From the NCBI GenBank assembly GCA_013822735.1, contig PNKZ01000002.1:62001-126000 (forward strand): 64,000 bases of DNA, given 5' to 3'. This DNA is from Pirellula sp. (lineage in GTDB: Bacteria; Planctomycetota; Planctomycetia; Pirellulales; PNKZ01). Below are positions 25,994-35,461 of the stretch, in pieces (the first letter of the stretch is position 1; each line of letters opens with the position of its first letter). Below the pieces are notes generated by a model. It did not search any database, was not told the DNA's origin, and saw only the letters and a list, made by a program, of their open reading frames with translations. The position numbers and the translations under genes were made by a program.

Positions 25994-27660
25994 CCGTCTT
26001 GTGTTCTTTCAATCCTAATTCCGCGATCATCTGTTCGCGGATCTTAAACTTTTGAATCTTGCCGGTCACCGTTTGCGGGAAGCTCTCCACGAAGCGGACG
26101 TAGCGCGGGACTTTGTAATGCGCCAGGCCGGCTTTCACGTACGCCTTCACCTCGTCTTCGGTGAGCGTTTGGCCGGCCTTGAGTTTGACCCAGGCGCAGA
26201 GTTCTTCCATGTACTTGGGGTCGGGCACGCCGACGACCGACGCTTGCTCGATCGCCGGATGACGGAAGAGATACTCTTCGACTTCGCGCGGATAGATATT
26301 CTCGCCGCCGCGGATCACCATGTCTTTGATCCGACCGGTGATGTGGTAATAGCCGTCGGGCCGGCGCACGGCGAGGTCGCCCGTATGGAGCCAGCCTTCG
26401 GGGTCGATCGCCGAGGCCGTCGCCGCCGGGTCGCCGTAGTAGCCGATCATCACACCGTGGCCCCGCGCGCACAGTTCTCCTTGTTCTTCGTCTCCAAGCG
26501 TGCGACCGTCGGCGGGGTCGACGATTTTCACTTCGAAGCCCGGCAGCGGTTGCCCGACCGTTTCGACGCGGAGTTCCAGCGGGTCGTCGTACCGCGTCTG
26601 CGTGATGACGGGCGACGCCTCGGTCTGGCCGTAGGCGATCGTCACTTCGCGGGCGCCGAGCACGTCGATCACTTGCTTCATCACTTCAATCGGGCAGGGG
26701 CTGCGCCATGATGCCGGTGCGGAGCGACGTGATCTTTCGTTCGGCGAGCGTCGGGTCTTGGAGCTGGGCGATGAACATCGTCGGCACGCCGTAGAGGGCC
26801 GTGGCTTGCTCGCGCTCGATCGCCGTGAGCGTGGCGCCCGGATGGAAAGAGTCGGCGGGAATGATCATCGCCGCGCCATAGACGGCCGAGCAGAGCGTGC
26901 CGAGGACGCAACCGAAGCAATGGTAAAACGGGACCGGGATGCAAATGCGATCGTCGGCGCTCATCCGCTGAGATGCGCCGATGTAAAACGCGTTCATCAG
27001 CAGATTTCGGTGACTCAGCGTGGCCGCCTTTGGGAAGCCGGTGGTGCCGCTGGTGTATTGAATGTTGATGGGCTGGTCGAAATGGAGCGACGCTTCGACC
27101 GAGGGCCAATCGACTACTTGCCCGCGACCGCGCTCGAGGAGATCGTCCCAAGAGATCGCGCCGGGCGGCGTTTCGCCGCGAAGCGAGATGACCCATTGCA
27201 GCTCGGGATACTCGGGCGATTGGAGTAGGCCTGGTTCCGATTCGACGAGTTCCGGGCAGGCTTGAGCCAGCATCGCAAAGTAGTCGGAGGTCTTAAACCG
27301 ATCGACGAGGCACAAGCCCCGGGCGTCGCTTTGACGGAGGACGTATTCGAGCTCAAATGCACGATACGCGGGATTGATGGTGACGAGGACGACGCCGATC
27401 CGGGCCGTGGCAAATTGCAGCACGACCCATTGCGGCACGTTCGTGGCCCATAGCGCGAGGTGGTCGCCGTGGCGGAACCCGAGCGACCAGAGGCCGCGCG
27501 CCGCGAGCTCGACCTCGTCGTAGAACTCGCGCCAGGTTCGGCGGTAGTCGAGCGAGGTGAACACGAGCGCATCGCGGTCGGCGTTGCGTTCGGCGGTTTG
27601 GCGCAGCACTTCGCCGATAAGTAAGCCGTCGACCCAAGGTTTTGCGCCCGCCTTGCTCAT
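25989..27660 (-). pseudogene. AMP-binding acyl-CoA ligase, split by a frameshift
   Basis: The gene begins at ATG 27660 (MSKAGAKPWVDG). It encodes an ANL-superfamily ligase with the AMP motif (IQYTSGTTGFPKAATLSH), then HCFGCVLGTL. The C-terminal part, with YGQTEASPV, GWLHTGDLAV, GRIKDMVIRGGENIYP and the catalytic Lys region (TVTGKIQKFKIRE), is in another frame. The frames join near 26690-26703, where the expected Gly codon of the MAG-x-PCP motif is missing; loss of two bases in a G run explains it. Either a recent pseudogene or a sequencing error. The family activates medium/long-chain fatty acids to CoA thioesters (ACSF2-like). Confidence 0.85.
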
Positions 27661-27713
27661 GCCGGTCCCGCCTAAAGGTTGCCGATGGAATTGCGTGGAC
27701 CTATCGGGAAACT

Positions 27714-27836
27714 CCAATGACCAAGCACCAAACTCCAAACAGATTCAAAACTCAAATGACCGAATGTGCGGTGCACGTTTGGTCATTGGTAATTGTTTCC
27801 TTGTTTGGAATTTGGTGTTTGGTTATTGGTCATTCC
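27714..27836. repeat. Heptad inverted repeat (CCAAACN word)
   Basis: Left arm from 27714: ccaatga, ccaagca, ccaaact, ccaaaca, gattcaa, aactcaa, atgaccg. Right arm 27778-27833 on the same strand: tttggtc, attggta, attgttt, ccttgtt, tggaatt, tggtgtt, tggttat, tggtcat. This is the AT-richest stretch of the area. It lies between the LptF/G-like gene and the acyl-CoA ligase, both on the minus strand. Confidence 0.9.
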
Positions 27837-27844
27837 GGTCACGG

Positions 27845-27875
27845 AGACACGTCGGCCTTACGGCTCGACGCTCGC
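27845..27875. repeat. Single copy of a 31-bp dispersed repeat
   Basis: Begins gacacgtcggccttacggct. The same 31-base sequence, with one mismatch or in inverse orientation, is found at 43936-43966 and 44089-44119. Confidence 0.85.
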
Positions 27876-27926
27876 CTGGCCCTACAGATCGTCGCGGTAT
27901 TCTATACACGCTCTCGGGCCGCGTCG

Positions 27927-29066
27927 CTATTTATCGATCCGGTCGTACATCGCCGTGGCGACCGGCACGAAGATCAACAGCGGCAGCCAGGCGGCTAGCG
28001 ACGGGCGGAAAACGACGATCGAGCCCAGGTATTGGCAGGCCATACCGACGAGCATGAAGACGACCGTCAGCCCCAGGCAGAGAAATACGGCCACGAAGAC
28101 GTTGCGAGTTTCGCGGCGCAGCACGAGCGGCAGCCCGAGAAACAGCAGCGTCACGTCGGCCAGCGGTTGCACGAGCCGGCCATGGATCATCACGCGGACG
28201 TCGGCCCCGAAGTCGAGGCTCGGGTTGGCGAGCCCTTCGACGAGCTCCGGCGTCGACATGAATTTTCGCCAGGTGCGTCCGGTGCTGAGCTGCGCGAAGC
28301 TCACGGCGCTGGCGACGAAGCACTCGTCGGGCTTGAGCCACGTGGGGTGGTCGACGGGCGTCATCACGACCGTCTTGTCTTTGAACGTGAGCGACGGCTG
28401 CTTCAGCAACTCCGGCGGCGAGGTCACCGGCCGAAAGAGATAGCCCGCCGGGTGGTCGTCGTTCGCCGGCTGGAAGTAAGCATCGACGCCCGAAAGATGC
28501 TTGCCGTAGGCGTCGAGCCCGGGCGGCATGACGAACGTGGGGCGATGGATCTTTTGCTCGTTGACGATGGTGAACTGGCCTTTGAGGATCAGGCCCGTTT
28601 CGTGATCGACCTGCGTGTGCATCTCCTGCGCGGTGTTGCCGATGAGGTCTTTCGGATCGCGCGTGAGGTGTTCGCGGAGCGCCGGTATGACGAACTCGCG
28701 ACTGCAGGCGGCGCCGACGGTAACGACGGCCGCGGCGATGAGAATGGGCCGGACGACGCGCATTCGCGAAATGCCCGCGGCCAGCAAAGCGGTGAGCTCG
28801 TTGTGGCGCGTAATGCCGGTGATCGTGAACATCGCCGCAATCATCGCGAGGATGGCGCTGCAGCGATCGAAAAAGTAGATCGAGCGGAAAGTGTAAAACT
28901 CTCCCATGATTCGCACGAGCGACTTGCCGCTATGTTCGGCATAGCGCATGAACTCATCGAGGTTGCTGAACGCATCGACCACGACGTACAGGCCCGTCAA
29001 GCTGATCCAGCAGATCAGAAAGGTTTTGACGTACTGGGCCAGCAGGTAGCGGTCGATGATGCGCAT
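27927..29066 (-). CDS. LptF/LptG-family permease
   Basis: A 379-residue membrane protein with the YjgP/YjgQ layout: helix 1 (YVKTFLICWISLTGLYVVVDAF begins it), helices 2-3 near 68-120 (FDRCSAILAMIAAMFTITG; ELTALLAAGISRMRVVRPIL), a long extracytoplasmic beta-jellyroll region (about 125-275), and three helices at the C-terminus (VTLLFLGLPLVL; FLCLGLTVVFMLVG; AAWLPLLIFVPVATAMY). LptF and LptG extract lipopolysaccharide from the inner membrane with LptB. Only one such gene is present here and no lptB/lptC, so whether it is F or G cannot be said. It is 9 bp downstream of the aminotransferase. Confidence 0.9.
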   Translation of the reverse strand: MRIIDRYLLAQYVKTFLICWISLTGLYVVVDAFSNLDEFMRYAEHSGKSLVRIMGEFYTFRSIYFFDRCSAILAMIAAMFTITGITRHNELTALLAAGISRMRVVRPILIAAAVVTVGAACSREFVIPALREHLTRDPKDLIGNTAQEMHTQVDHETGLILKGQFTIVNEQKIHRPTFVMPPGLDAYGKHLSGVDAYFQPANDDHPAGYLFRPVTSPPELLKQPSLTFKDKTVVMTPVDHPTWLKPDECFVASAVSFAQLSTGRTWRKFMSTPELVEGLANPSLDFGADVRVMIHGRLVQPLADVTLLFLGLPLVLRRETRNVFVAVFLCLGLTVVFMLVGMACQYLGSIVVFRPSLAAWLPLLIFVPVATAMYDRIDK

Positions 29067-29075
29067 GGGGCGGCG

Positions 29076-30365
29076 TTACCTCGCCACCTCGGCGACGGCG
29101 GTCGCCAGCAAACGGATGCCTTCTTCGATGCGCGCCGGCGACTGCACGCCGAAGCTGAGCCGGATCGTATTGTCGGCGATCGGCATTCCTTCGGCGGCGT
29201 AGGAAAACCCGCCGGGTACGTAGAGCACGCCGGCCTTTAGGGCCGCGGCGAAGAGCGGGCTCTCGGTTCCGGCATCCACCCCCTTGGGCAAGGTGAGCCA
29301 CACGTAGAGGCCGCCGGTCGGATGGAGCCAGCGCACGCCGGCAAGGCCCGACATGTGATGCTCGCACGCCGACACCATGGCGTCGCGTTTCGTGCGGTAG
29401 ACGTCGCAGAGCTTGGCCGTTTGTTTGGCCCCCGCGCCGCTGCGCATCGCTTCGTAGACGATATGCTGCGCGAAGTTCGGCGCTCCGAAATCGATGTTCG
29501 ACTTCTGATCGCAAAACGGCTGCACGAGTTCCGCGGGCAAGATGCCCCAGCCGACGCGAATGCCGGGCGAGAACGACTTGGAGAACGTGTGCGTGGTGAT
29601 CACCGTGCCGTCGTCGTCAAACGCGGCAAAGCCCGGCACGTCGTCGCCGGAGTAGCGCAGTTTGCGGTATGCGGCATCGTCCAACACGTAAATCTTCTGC
29701 TCGATCGAATACCGCTGGGCCAGTTCGACGATCGCGGCCCGTCGCTCGGCCGGCAGCGTCACACCTTGCGGGTTGTCGAAGTAGCTGACGACGTAAATCG
29801 CCTTCACCCGCCCGAGCTCGCCGGCCTTGGCGAGTTGTTCGAGCTTCTCGGCGAGCGCTTCCGGCACGAGGCCTTGCTCGTCGGTCGCCACGCTCACGGC
29901 GCGAATGCCGAGATTCTTCAAGACGCCGAGATACACATAATAAGTCGGCGCGGCACAGAGGACGATGTCGCCCGGGTCGCAAAGCGTGTCGGCCAAGAGA
30001 TAGAGAAGCTGGTTGCTGCCGGCGGTGACGACGACTTGCTCCGGCCGGAGTTCGCGCATGCACTCCGGGTTGCCGTCGGCCGCGCGTAGTTCGTCGAGCA
30101 AGAGTTCGCGGAGCGGGCGATAGCCGTGCGTGGTGCCGTATTGCAAGGCGGCGTGGGCCAGGCTGCTGTCGGCCGCGAGCGTGCGCCAGGCTTCGTCGAC
30201 CGCCTCGGTCGGCAACGATCCCTGATCGACGAACCCGGCGGCCAGCGAGATCAGCTCCGGCTGAGCCAGGGCCGTTTGCATCAGGTAGTTGATCGGCTGC
30301 CCGCCCGAAGCGCGCGCGCGGCGGCTGAGCGATGGGGCGACGGCAGTGGAAGCGGGCGTTTTCAC
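29076..30365 (-). CDS. PLP-dependent aminotransferase (2-aminoadipate/aromatic type, class I)
   Basis: 429 residues from GTG 30365; upstream codons remain open but have no family similarity. Fold type I enzyme: QYGTTHGYRPLRELLLDEL, VVTAGSNQLLYLLADTL, YVVSYFDNPQGVTLP, cofactor lysine K263 in THTFSKSFSPGIRVGW, and RLSFGVQSP near the end with the carboxylate-binding Arg. It resembles MocR-related/LysN-like 2-aminoadipate aminotransferases and multi-substrate aminotransferases. The physiological substrate is not evident from the neighbours (LptF/G permease, RND pump). Confidence 0.9.
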   Translation of the reverse strand: MKTPASTAVAPSLSRRARASGGQPINYLMQTALAQPELISLAAGFVDQGSLPTEAVDEAWRTLAADSSLAHAALQYGTTHGYRPLRELLLDELRAADGNPECMRELRPEQVVVTAGSNQLLYLLADTLCDPGDIVLCAAPTYYVYLGVLKNLGIRAVSVATDEQGLVPEALAEKLEQLAKAGELGRVKAIYVVSYFDNPQGVTLPAERRAAIVELAQRYSIEQKIYVLDDAAYRKLRYSGDDVPGFAAFDDDGTVITTHTFSKSFSPGIRVGWGILPAELVQPFCDQKSNIDFGAPNFAQHIVYEAMRSGAGAKQTAKLCDVYRTKRDAMVSACEHHMSGLAGVRWLHPTGGLYVWLTLPKGVDAGTESPLFAAALKAGVLYVPGGFSYAAEGMPIADNTIRLSFGVQSPARIEEGIRLLATAVAEVAR

Positions 30366-30537
30366 GTGAGTGTCTGGCCTTGCCTGAGCAGGCCCTCCGA
30401 GGGGCGGGAAGAATACGGGAATTCGGCGGCCGGGGTCAATGCCGGCAGAAAGGAGAGGGGCGATGCCTGCTGGCGGTTCGCCCATTCTACAGGCCCGGCG
30501 CGCGAGAATGCCGGCAGGGCCTGCAACCCACGATTCG

Positions 30538-33500
30538 CTAAGCCACGTCGGCTTCGGGCAATTTCTGCAGTTCCCGCGGCTCAAACCAGCGGTAGATCGC
30601 CGGCACGACGAACAGCGTCAGCAGCGTCGAGGTGACCAATCCGCCGATCACCACCGTCGCCAGCGGCCGTTGCACTTCCGAGCCGCTGCCGGAGGCGAAC
30701 GCCATCGGCACGAAGCCGAGCATGGCGACCAAGGCGGTCATGAGCACCGGCCGCACGCGCGACATCGAGGCCTCGACGATCGCCTCGTCCATCGGTTGGC
30801 CGCCGCGCCGATGTTCGAGAATCGACGTGACGAGCACCACGCCGTTGAGCACCGCCACGCCGAAGAGCGCAATGAACCCGACGCCCGCGGAAATCGAAAA
30901 CGGCAAATCGCGCAGCCAGAGCGCAAACACGCCGCCGGTCACGGCCATCGGTACGTTCAAGAAAATGAGCGACGCCGCCTTGAGCGAATCGAACGTCAGG
31001 TGCAGCAGCGCGAAGATCATCAACAGCGAGAGCGGCACCGCGATCGCCAGCCGGCCGCTCGCTTCTTGCAGGTTCTTAAACTGCCCGCCCCACGCCAAGG
31101 TGTAGCCCGCCGGAAGTTTCACGTCGCGCTCGACCGCGGCCTGCGCATCGTGCACGAAGCCGGCAAGGTCGCGCCCGCGCACGTTCGCCTGCACGAGGAT
31201 ACGCCGCCTGAGCGCATCCCGGCTGATCTGCGCAGGGCCGTCTTCCACAATCAGGTCGGCCAATTGCTCCAGCGGAATCTGCCGACCTTGCGGATCGGCG
31301 ATCTTGATCGCACGGAGGGTCTCGACATCGTGTCGCCAGGTGGGTCCGAGCCGCACTTGCAGCGGAAAGCGGCGTTGCCCTTCGAACACTTGGTCGATCG
31401 TGCTGCCGCCGATCACGGCGACCGCGTCCAGCACATCGCGGGCATTGATGCCGTAGCGGGCGATATCGTTGCGCCGCACGCGCACGCGCAAGGTCGGCAG
31501 GCCCGCGGTTTGCTCGGCAGCCACATCCGCGGCGCCGGGCACCTTCGCGACGACGGCGGCAATTTCATCCGCCTTAGCCTTCAGCGCCTCGAGATCGTCG
31601 CCGTAGAGGCTAATGCCCACATCGCTCCGCACGCCGGCGATGAGCTCTTGTACGCGCAGTTCGATCGGTTGCGTAAAGCCGAACGAGTTGCTCGGCACCG
31701 CTTCGTCGAGCGCCTTTTCCATCCGCCGCACCAGTTCTTCTTTGGTGATCTTCTCCGGCCACTCCGCTTCCGGCTTCAGCGAGATAAACAAATCGGTCAG
31801 GTTCACCGTCATCGGGTCGTTGGCAATTTCCGGTCGTCCGGTCTTCGACACCACGCTCTCGACTTCCGGAAACTTCTTCAACGTTTGCTCGGCCTTGGTC
31901 ATCATTTCGATCGACGCCTCGAGCGACACGCTCGGCAACCGCACGGCTTGAATCGCGAGCGCCCCTTCGTCGAGCCGGGGCACAAACACGGCGCCCAAGC
32001 TGAGTGCCACGACGACGCTTAACGCAAAGATGCCTCCCGCCGCAAGCAGCACGCCGCGCGGATGCGCCATCACGCGCGCCAAGAGCGGCGCATAAACCCG
32101 CTTCGCCCAGCGAATGAGAAACGTTTCCTTCTCCGTGATGTTCTTCCGGAGAAACATCGAGCCGAGCACCGGCATCAGCGTGAGCGCCAGGATCAGCGAC
32201 GTGAGCAGCGCGAAGATGACGGTAAACGCCATCGGGCGGAACATTTTCCCTTCCAGCCCGCGGAGCGAAAGAATCGGCAAGTAGACGATCATGATGATGC
32301 CGACGCCGAACACCACGGGCCGCGCCACCTCGTGGCACGCTTTGCGAATGACGCTTTGCGGCACCTTCTGGCCCGGATGATGGTGCGCGTATTCGCCGGA
32401 GCGGCGCACGATGTTCTCAATCAGCACGACCGAGCCGTCGACGATGAGGCCGAAGTCGATCGCGCCGAGACTCATCAGGTTGCCGGAAAGTCCGGTGAGC
32501 ACCATGCCGATGAACGCCCCGAGCATCGATAGCGGCACCGCCAGCGCCACGATCAGCCCCGCGCGCAGACTCCCCAGCAGCAACAGCAGCACGATGATGA
32601 CGAGCAAACCCCCTTCGGCAAGGCTCTTCTCGACGGTCGCAATCGTCTTACGCACCAAGTCGGTGCGATCGTAAAACGTATCGATCATCACCCCTTCGGG
32701 CAGCGTCTTTTCAATCTCGGCGACCTTCTGCTTCACGCGATCGACGACGACCCGCGCATTCTCCCCCATGAGCAACATGACGATGCCGACGACTCCTTCG
32801 CCGCGCCCGTCGCGCGTCACGGCCCCTTGTCGCAAGAGCGGGGCTAAGCGCACATCGCCGACGTCGCGCACGTAGATCGGCGTGCCGTCGGCCCGATCGT
32901 CGAGCACGATGTTCGCAACGTCGTCGATCGACGTAATCAGCCCTTCGCCGCGGATCACGCGCTGTTCTTGCTGATGAACGAGGTAGCCGCCTCCTTCGTT
33001 GGCGTTGTTCTGTCGCAGCGCCTCGAACACCTTGTTGATTGAAATACCGTAGTTCAGCAGCCGATTCGGATCGATCTGCACTTCATACGTCTTCAGCTCG
33101 CCGCCGAACGTGTTGACTTCAATCACCCCCGGCACGCTACGCAACTGGTAGGCGATGTTCCAATCGAGCACTTCGCGCAGCTGCATCAGCGAATGATGGG
33201 TGCCCGGCTTCGAGCGCACTTCAAATTGGTAGATCTCGCCGAGCCCCGTCGAAATCGGGCCCATTTCCGGGTCCCCCATGCCGGGCGGAATATTCTGCCG
33301 GGCAATCTGCAAACGCTCGCCGACCATCTGTCGGGCCCAATAGATATCGGTCCCTTCGTGGAACACGACGGTGACCGCCGAGAGCCCGAACTGACTCACC
33401 GAGCGCACCTCTTCGACACGCGGCACGCCGCTCAGGGCCGTTTCCACCGGGAACGTGATGAACTGTTCCACTTCGAGCGGACCCAAGGCCGGCGCCGTCG

Positions 33501-33651
33501 TGAGAATCTGCACCTGCACGTTCGTGACGTCGGGCACGGCGTCGATCGGCAAATTGATCGTCGCCCAGAGGCCGATGACGATGAGCAGCAATGTGTTGAG
33601 CCCGACCACGAAGCGGTTGTCGAGAGCCCAGTCGATAAACTTAGTAATCAT
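30538..33651 (-). CDS. czcA: Heavy-metal efflux RND transporter, CzcA/CusA family
   Basis: A 1037-residue RND pump with 12 predicted membrane helices and two large periplasmic loops. The helix-4 proton-relay motif of heavy-metal RNDs is intact: D399, D405 and E412 in AIDFGLIVDGSVVLIEN have the same spacing as in CzcA. Other family stretches are VPDVTNVQVQILTTAPALGP and GIGVNALNGV-like FGVAVLNGVVLVTS near the end. It expels divalent cations (Co, Zn, Cd, Ni) or monovalent ones (Cu, Ag), using proton import. The adaptor gene lies 53 bp upstream on the same strand. The exact metal cannot be assigned. Confidence 0.95.
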   Translation of the reverse strand: MITKFIDWALDNRFVVGLNTLLLIVIGLWATINLPIDAVPDVTNVQVQILTTAPALGPLEVEQFITFPVETALSGVPRVEEVRSVSQFGLSAVTVVFHEGTDIYWARQMVGERLQIARQNIPPGMGDPEMGPISTGLGEIYQFEVRSKPGTHHSLMQLREVLDWNIAYQLRSVPGVIEVNTFGGELKTYEVQIDPNRLLNYGISINKVFEALRQNNANEGGGYLVHQQEQRVIRGEGLITSIDDVANIVLDDRADGTPIYVRDVGDVRLAPLLRQGAVTRDGRGEGVVGIVMLLMGENARVVVDRVKQKVAEIEKTLPEGVMIDTFYDRTDLVRKTIATVEKSLAEGGLLVIIVLLLLLGSLRAGLIVALAVPLSMLGAFIGMVLTGLSGNLMSLGAIDFGLIVDGSVVLIENIVRRSGEYAHHHPGQKVPQSVIRKACHEVARPVVFGVGIIMIVYLPILSLRGLEGKMFRPMAFTVIFALLTSLILALTLMPVLGSMFLRKNITEKETFLIRWAKRVYAPLLARVMAHPRGVLLAAGGIFALSVVVALSLGAVFVPRLDEGALAIQAVRLPSVSLEASIEMMTKAEQTLKKFPEVESVVSKTGRPEIANDPMTVNLTDLFISLKPEAEWPEKITKEELVRRMEKALDEAVPSNSFGFTQPIELRVQELIAGVRSDVGISLYGDDLEALKAKADEIAAVVAKVPGAADVAAEQTAGLPTLRVRVRRNDIARYGINARDVLDAVAVIGGSTIDQVFEGQRRFPLQVRLGPTWRHDVETLRAIKIADPQGRQIPLEQLADLIVEDGPAQISRDALRRRILVQANVRGRDLAGFVHDAQAAVERDVKLPAGYTLAWGGQFKNLQEASGRLAIAVPLSLLMIFALLHLTFDSLKAASLIFLNVPMAVTGGVFALWLRDLPFSISAGVGFIALFGVAVLNGVVLVTSILEHRRGGQPMDEAIVEASMSRVRPVLMTALVAMLGFVPMAFASGSGSEVQRPLATVVIGGLVTSTLLTLFVVPAIYRWFEPRELQKLPEADVA

Positions 33652-33704
33652 GGCGGCGCGTCAAAGGTGCGGAGCGAAGAGGGGAACGGAGCGAGCAGCG
33701 GCAA

Positions 33705-35222
33705 TTATTCGGCGAGCAGATCCTTCATCATTTCGCTTTTCAGCGCGAAGCCCCCTTCGACGACGATCTTCTCCCCCGGCTGTAACCCTTCGCGTACCTC
33801 GACACGTTCGCCGACGGTGCGGCCGACCCGAATCGTCCGCTTCTGAAACTCGTCGGGTCCCGCGGCGACGAACACGTACGACTCCGTCCCTTGCGATTGC
33901 ACGGCCGAGCTCGGAACTTGCACCGAAGTTCCTTTCGAGCCGATCGGCAACGACACGGCGACGAACATCCCCGGCTTGAGCAAACGCTCGGGGTTGTCGG
34001 CAATGGCGATCAGCCGCACGGCGCGCGTTTTTTCGTCGACGGAGTCGCCCGTGTATGCGACTTCGGCCGTGAAGCGACGGTCCTGGTAGCCGGCGGCCGT
34101 GAACTCCAGTCGCTTGCCGGTGACTCGTTCGAGCGCGGGCAAGTCTTTTTCAAAAACGTCGGCGTGCAGCCAGACCTTCGAGAGATCGGTGATTTCGTAC
34201 AGTTGATGCGTCGGCCCCACTTGTTCGGAAAGCACCGCGTGTTTGCCGATCACCGTGCCGTCGAACGGCGCGCGGATTGGATAGTGGGCGACGTTCTCCC
34301 CTTCGGCCAACGGGTCCATCGCGTCGATCTCGGGGTCTTTGTAGCCGAGGATCAAGAGCGAGGCGCGGCTCATCCGTTCGGCCGTGAGCATTTCTTGCAA
34401 CTTCTGATCCGCTTCGCGTAAACGTTGCTGCGTCGTGAACTTGAGTTGTTCGAGCACCGCTTGATACGTAGCGCTCGCGGATTCGAATTCGGCCTTCGCG
34501 CGGATGTAATCCTTTTCGACGCCGACCTGCTGCTCGCGCAGCGTATGCAGCCGTTCGTAGTCGGCCTTGGTTTGTTCGTACTTCGCGTAACCGGCAACAA
34601 GCAGCTGGCGGTTGTCTCCCATCGGTTGATCTTGGAATTGCTTTTCCAATTGCGACACCGGCGGCGTGCTCGCCAGCGCCTTGATCAAAGCTTGCGTATT
34701 GTTGTGGATCGTCGTGGCCCACTGCTGATTGGTGCGGGCAAAGCCGAGGTTCATCCGATTACGCGCCAAGTCGAGCTTCGCTTGGCCGACTTCCTTGCTG
34801 TCGACCATCGCCAAGAGTTGTCCGGCCTTTACGTCTTGGCCGAGCTTGACCGGCGCTTCGCGCAACACGCCGTCGACCATCGAGTAGACATGCGCCAGCC
34901 GATCTTCATCGACGGCAAGCTTGCCGGTGACCGTGATGGTCTCTTGCGATTCGACCGCTTCGACCGGCGCGGTTTTAATGTTCGCGGCCGCTTGACGCGA
35001 GGCGTCGAAGTGCACGGTCGCGGCACCCTTCGCATTCTCCGCGGCGGAGGCCGGCGCTTCGGACGCAGCTTCCGCAACGGCGAGTTTCTCGACGCGCCGC
35101 GCTTCCCACGCCCGCCCGGCCCAAGCGCCGCCGGCGAGTATGGCGATCGCCGCGACGATCTGTACGGCGCGCGACGAAGTGAAAGACGTAGCAGGCGAAG
35201 AACCGGCGGCGGGAGCATTCAT
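33705..35222 (-). CDS. RND efflux periplasmic adaptor, CzcB-like
   Basis: 505 residues from ATG 35222 (TTG 35237 is an alternative). A membrane anchor (about 16-36) is followed by lipoyl halves (DGVLREAPVKLGQDVKAGQL; YPIRAPFDGTVIGKHAVLSEQ), a long helical hairpin (about 145-290), beta-barrel and membrane-proximal domain (RVGRTVGERVEVREGLQPGE). It connects the CzcA-type pump to an outer-membrane factor. The only candidate outer-membrane gene nearby is the upstream beta-barrel protein, which is not a TolC homologue. Confidence 0.93.
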   Translation of the reverse strand: MNAPAAGSSPATSFTSSRAVQIVAAIAILAGGAWAGRAWEARRVEKLAVAEAASEAPASAAENAKGAATVHFDASRQAAANIKTAPVEAVESQETITVTGKLAVDEDRLAHVYSMVDGVLREAPVKLGQDVKAGQLLAMVDSKEVGQAKLDLARNRMNLGFARTNQQWATTIHNNTQALIKALASTPPVSQLEKQFQDQPMGDNRQLLVAGYAKYEQTKADYERLHTLREQQVGVEKDYIRAKAEFESASATYQAVLEQLKFTTQQRLREADQKLQEMLTAERMSRASLLILGYKDPEIDAMDPLAEGENVAHYPIRAPFDGTVIGKHAVLSEQVGPTHQLYEITDLSKVWLHADVFEKDLPALERVTGKRLEFTAAGYQDRRFTAEVAYTGDSVDEKTRAVRLIAIADNPERLLKPGMFVAVSLPIGSKGTSVQVPSSAVQSQGTESYVFVAAGPDEFQKRTIRVGRTVGERVEVREGLQPGEKIVVEGGFALKSEMMKDLLAE

Positions 35223-35390
35223 GGCAGGACTCGGCAACGAGCTGGGAGAGGCGGGATACTCTCAGGCTACGTGCCGCTACCGACTTCGGGAAGATGCTAA
35301 AACCGTGGTAATCCGCTGCTGAGACGCGGTCGCAACGCGCGACGGCGCGAAGCGATTTTTTCGACCGCGCGAAACTACGAATTGCGCGAT

Positions 35391-35459
35391 GTGTGCCACT
35401 GCCGGCTTGCCCGGCAGTGTCTAAAACGCGCACTTCCGGGCAAGCCGGCAGTGTCACAC
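35391..35459. repeat. Inverted repeat, CACTGCCGG family
   Basis: Left arm 35391-35420 (gtgtgccactgccggcttgc and onward) and right arm 35431-35459 form two nested hairpins with CTGCCGGCTTGCCCGG cores. Short non-coding element between the CzcB-like gene and the outer-membrane protein gene; its right arm ends 3 bases before the latter's stop codon. Confidence 0.87.
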
Positions 35460-35461
35460 AA

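Noticed and set aside
30366-30537. N-terminal extension of the aminotransferase into the gap before czcA
   Set aside because: The codons are open, but the sequence is repeat-like (two ATGCCGGCAG words) and has no family similarity; GTG 30365 fits the enzyme's normal beginning.
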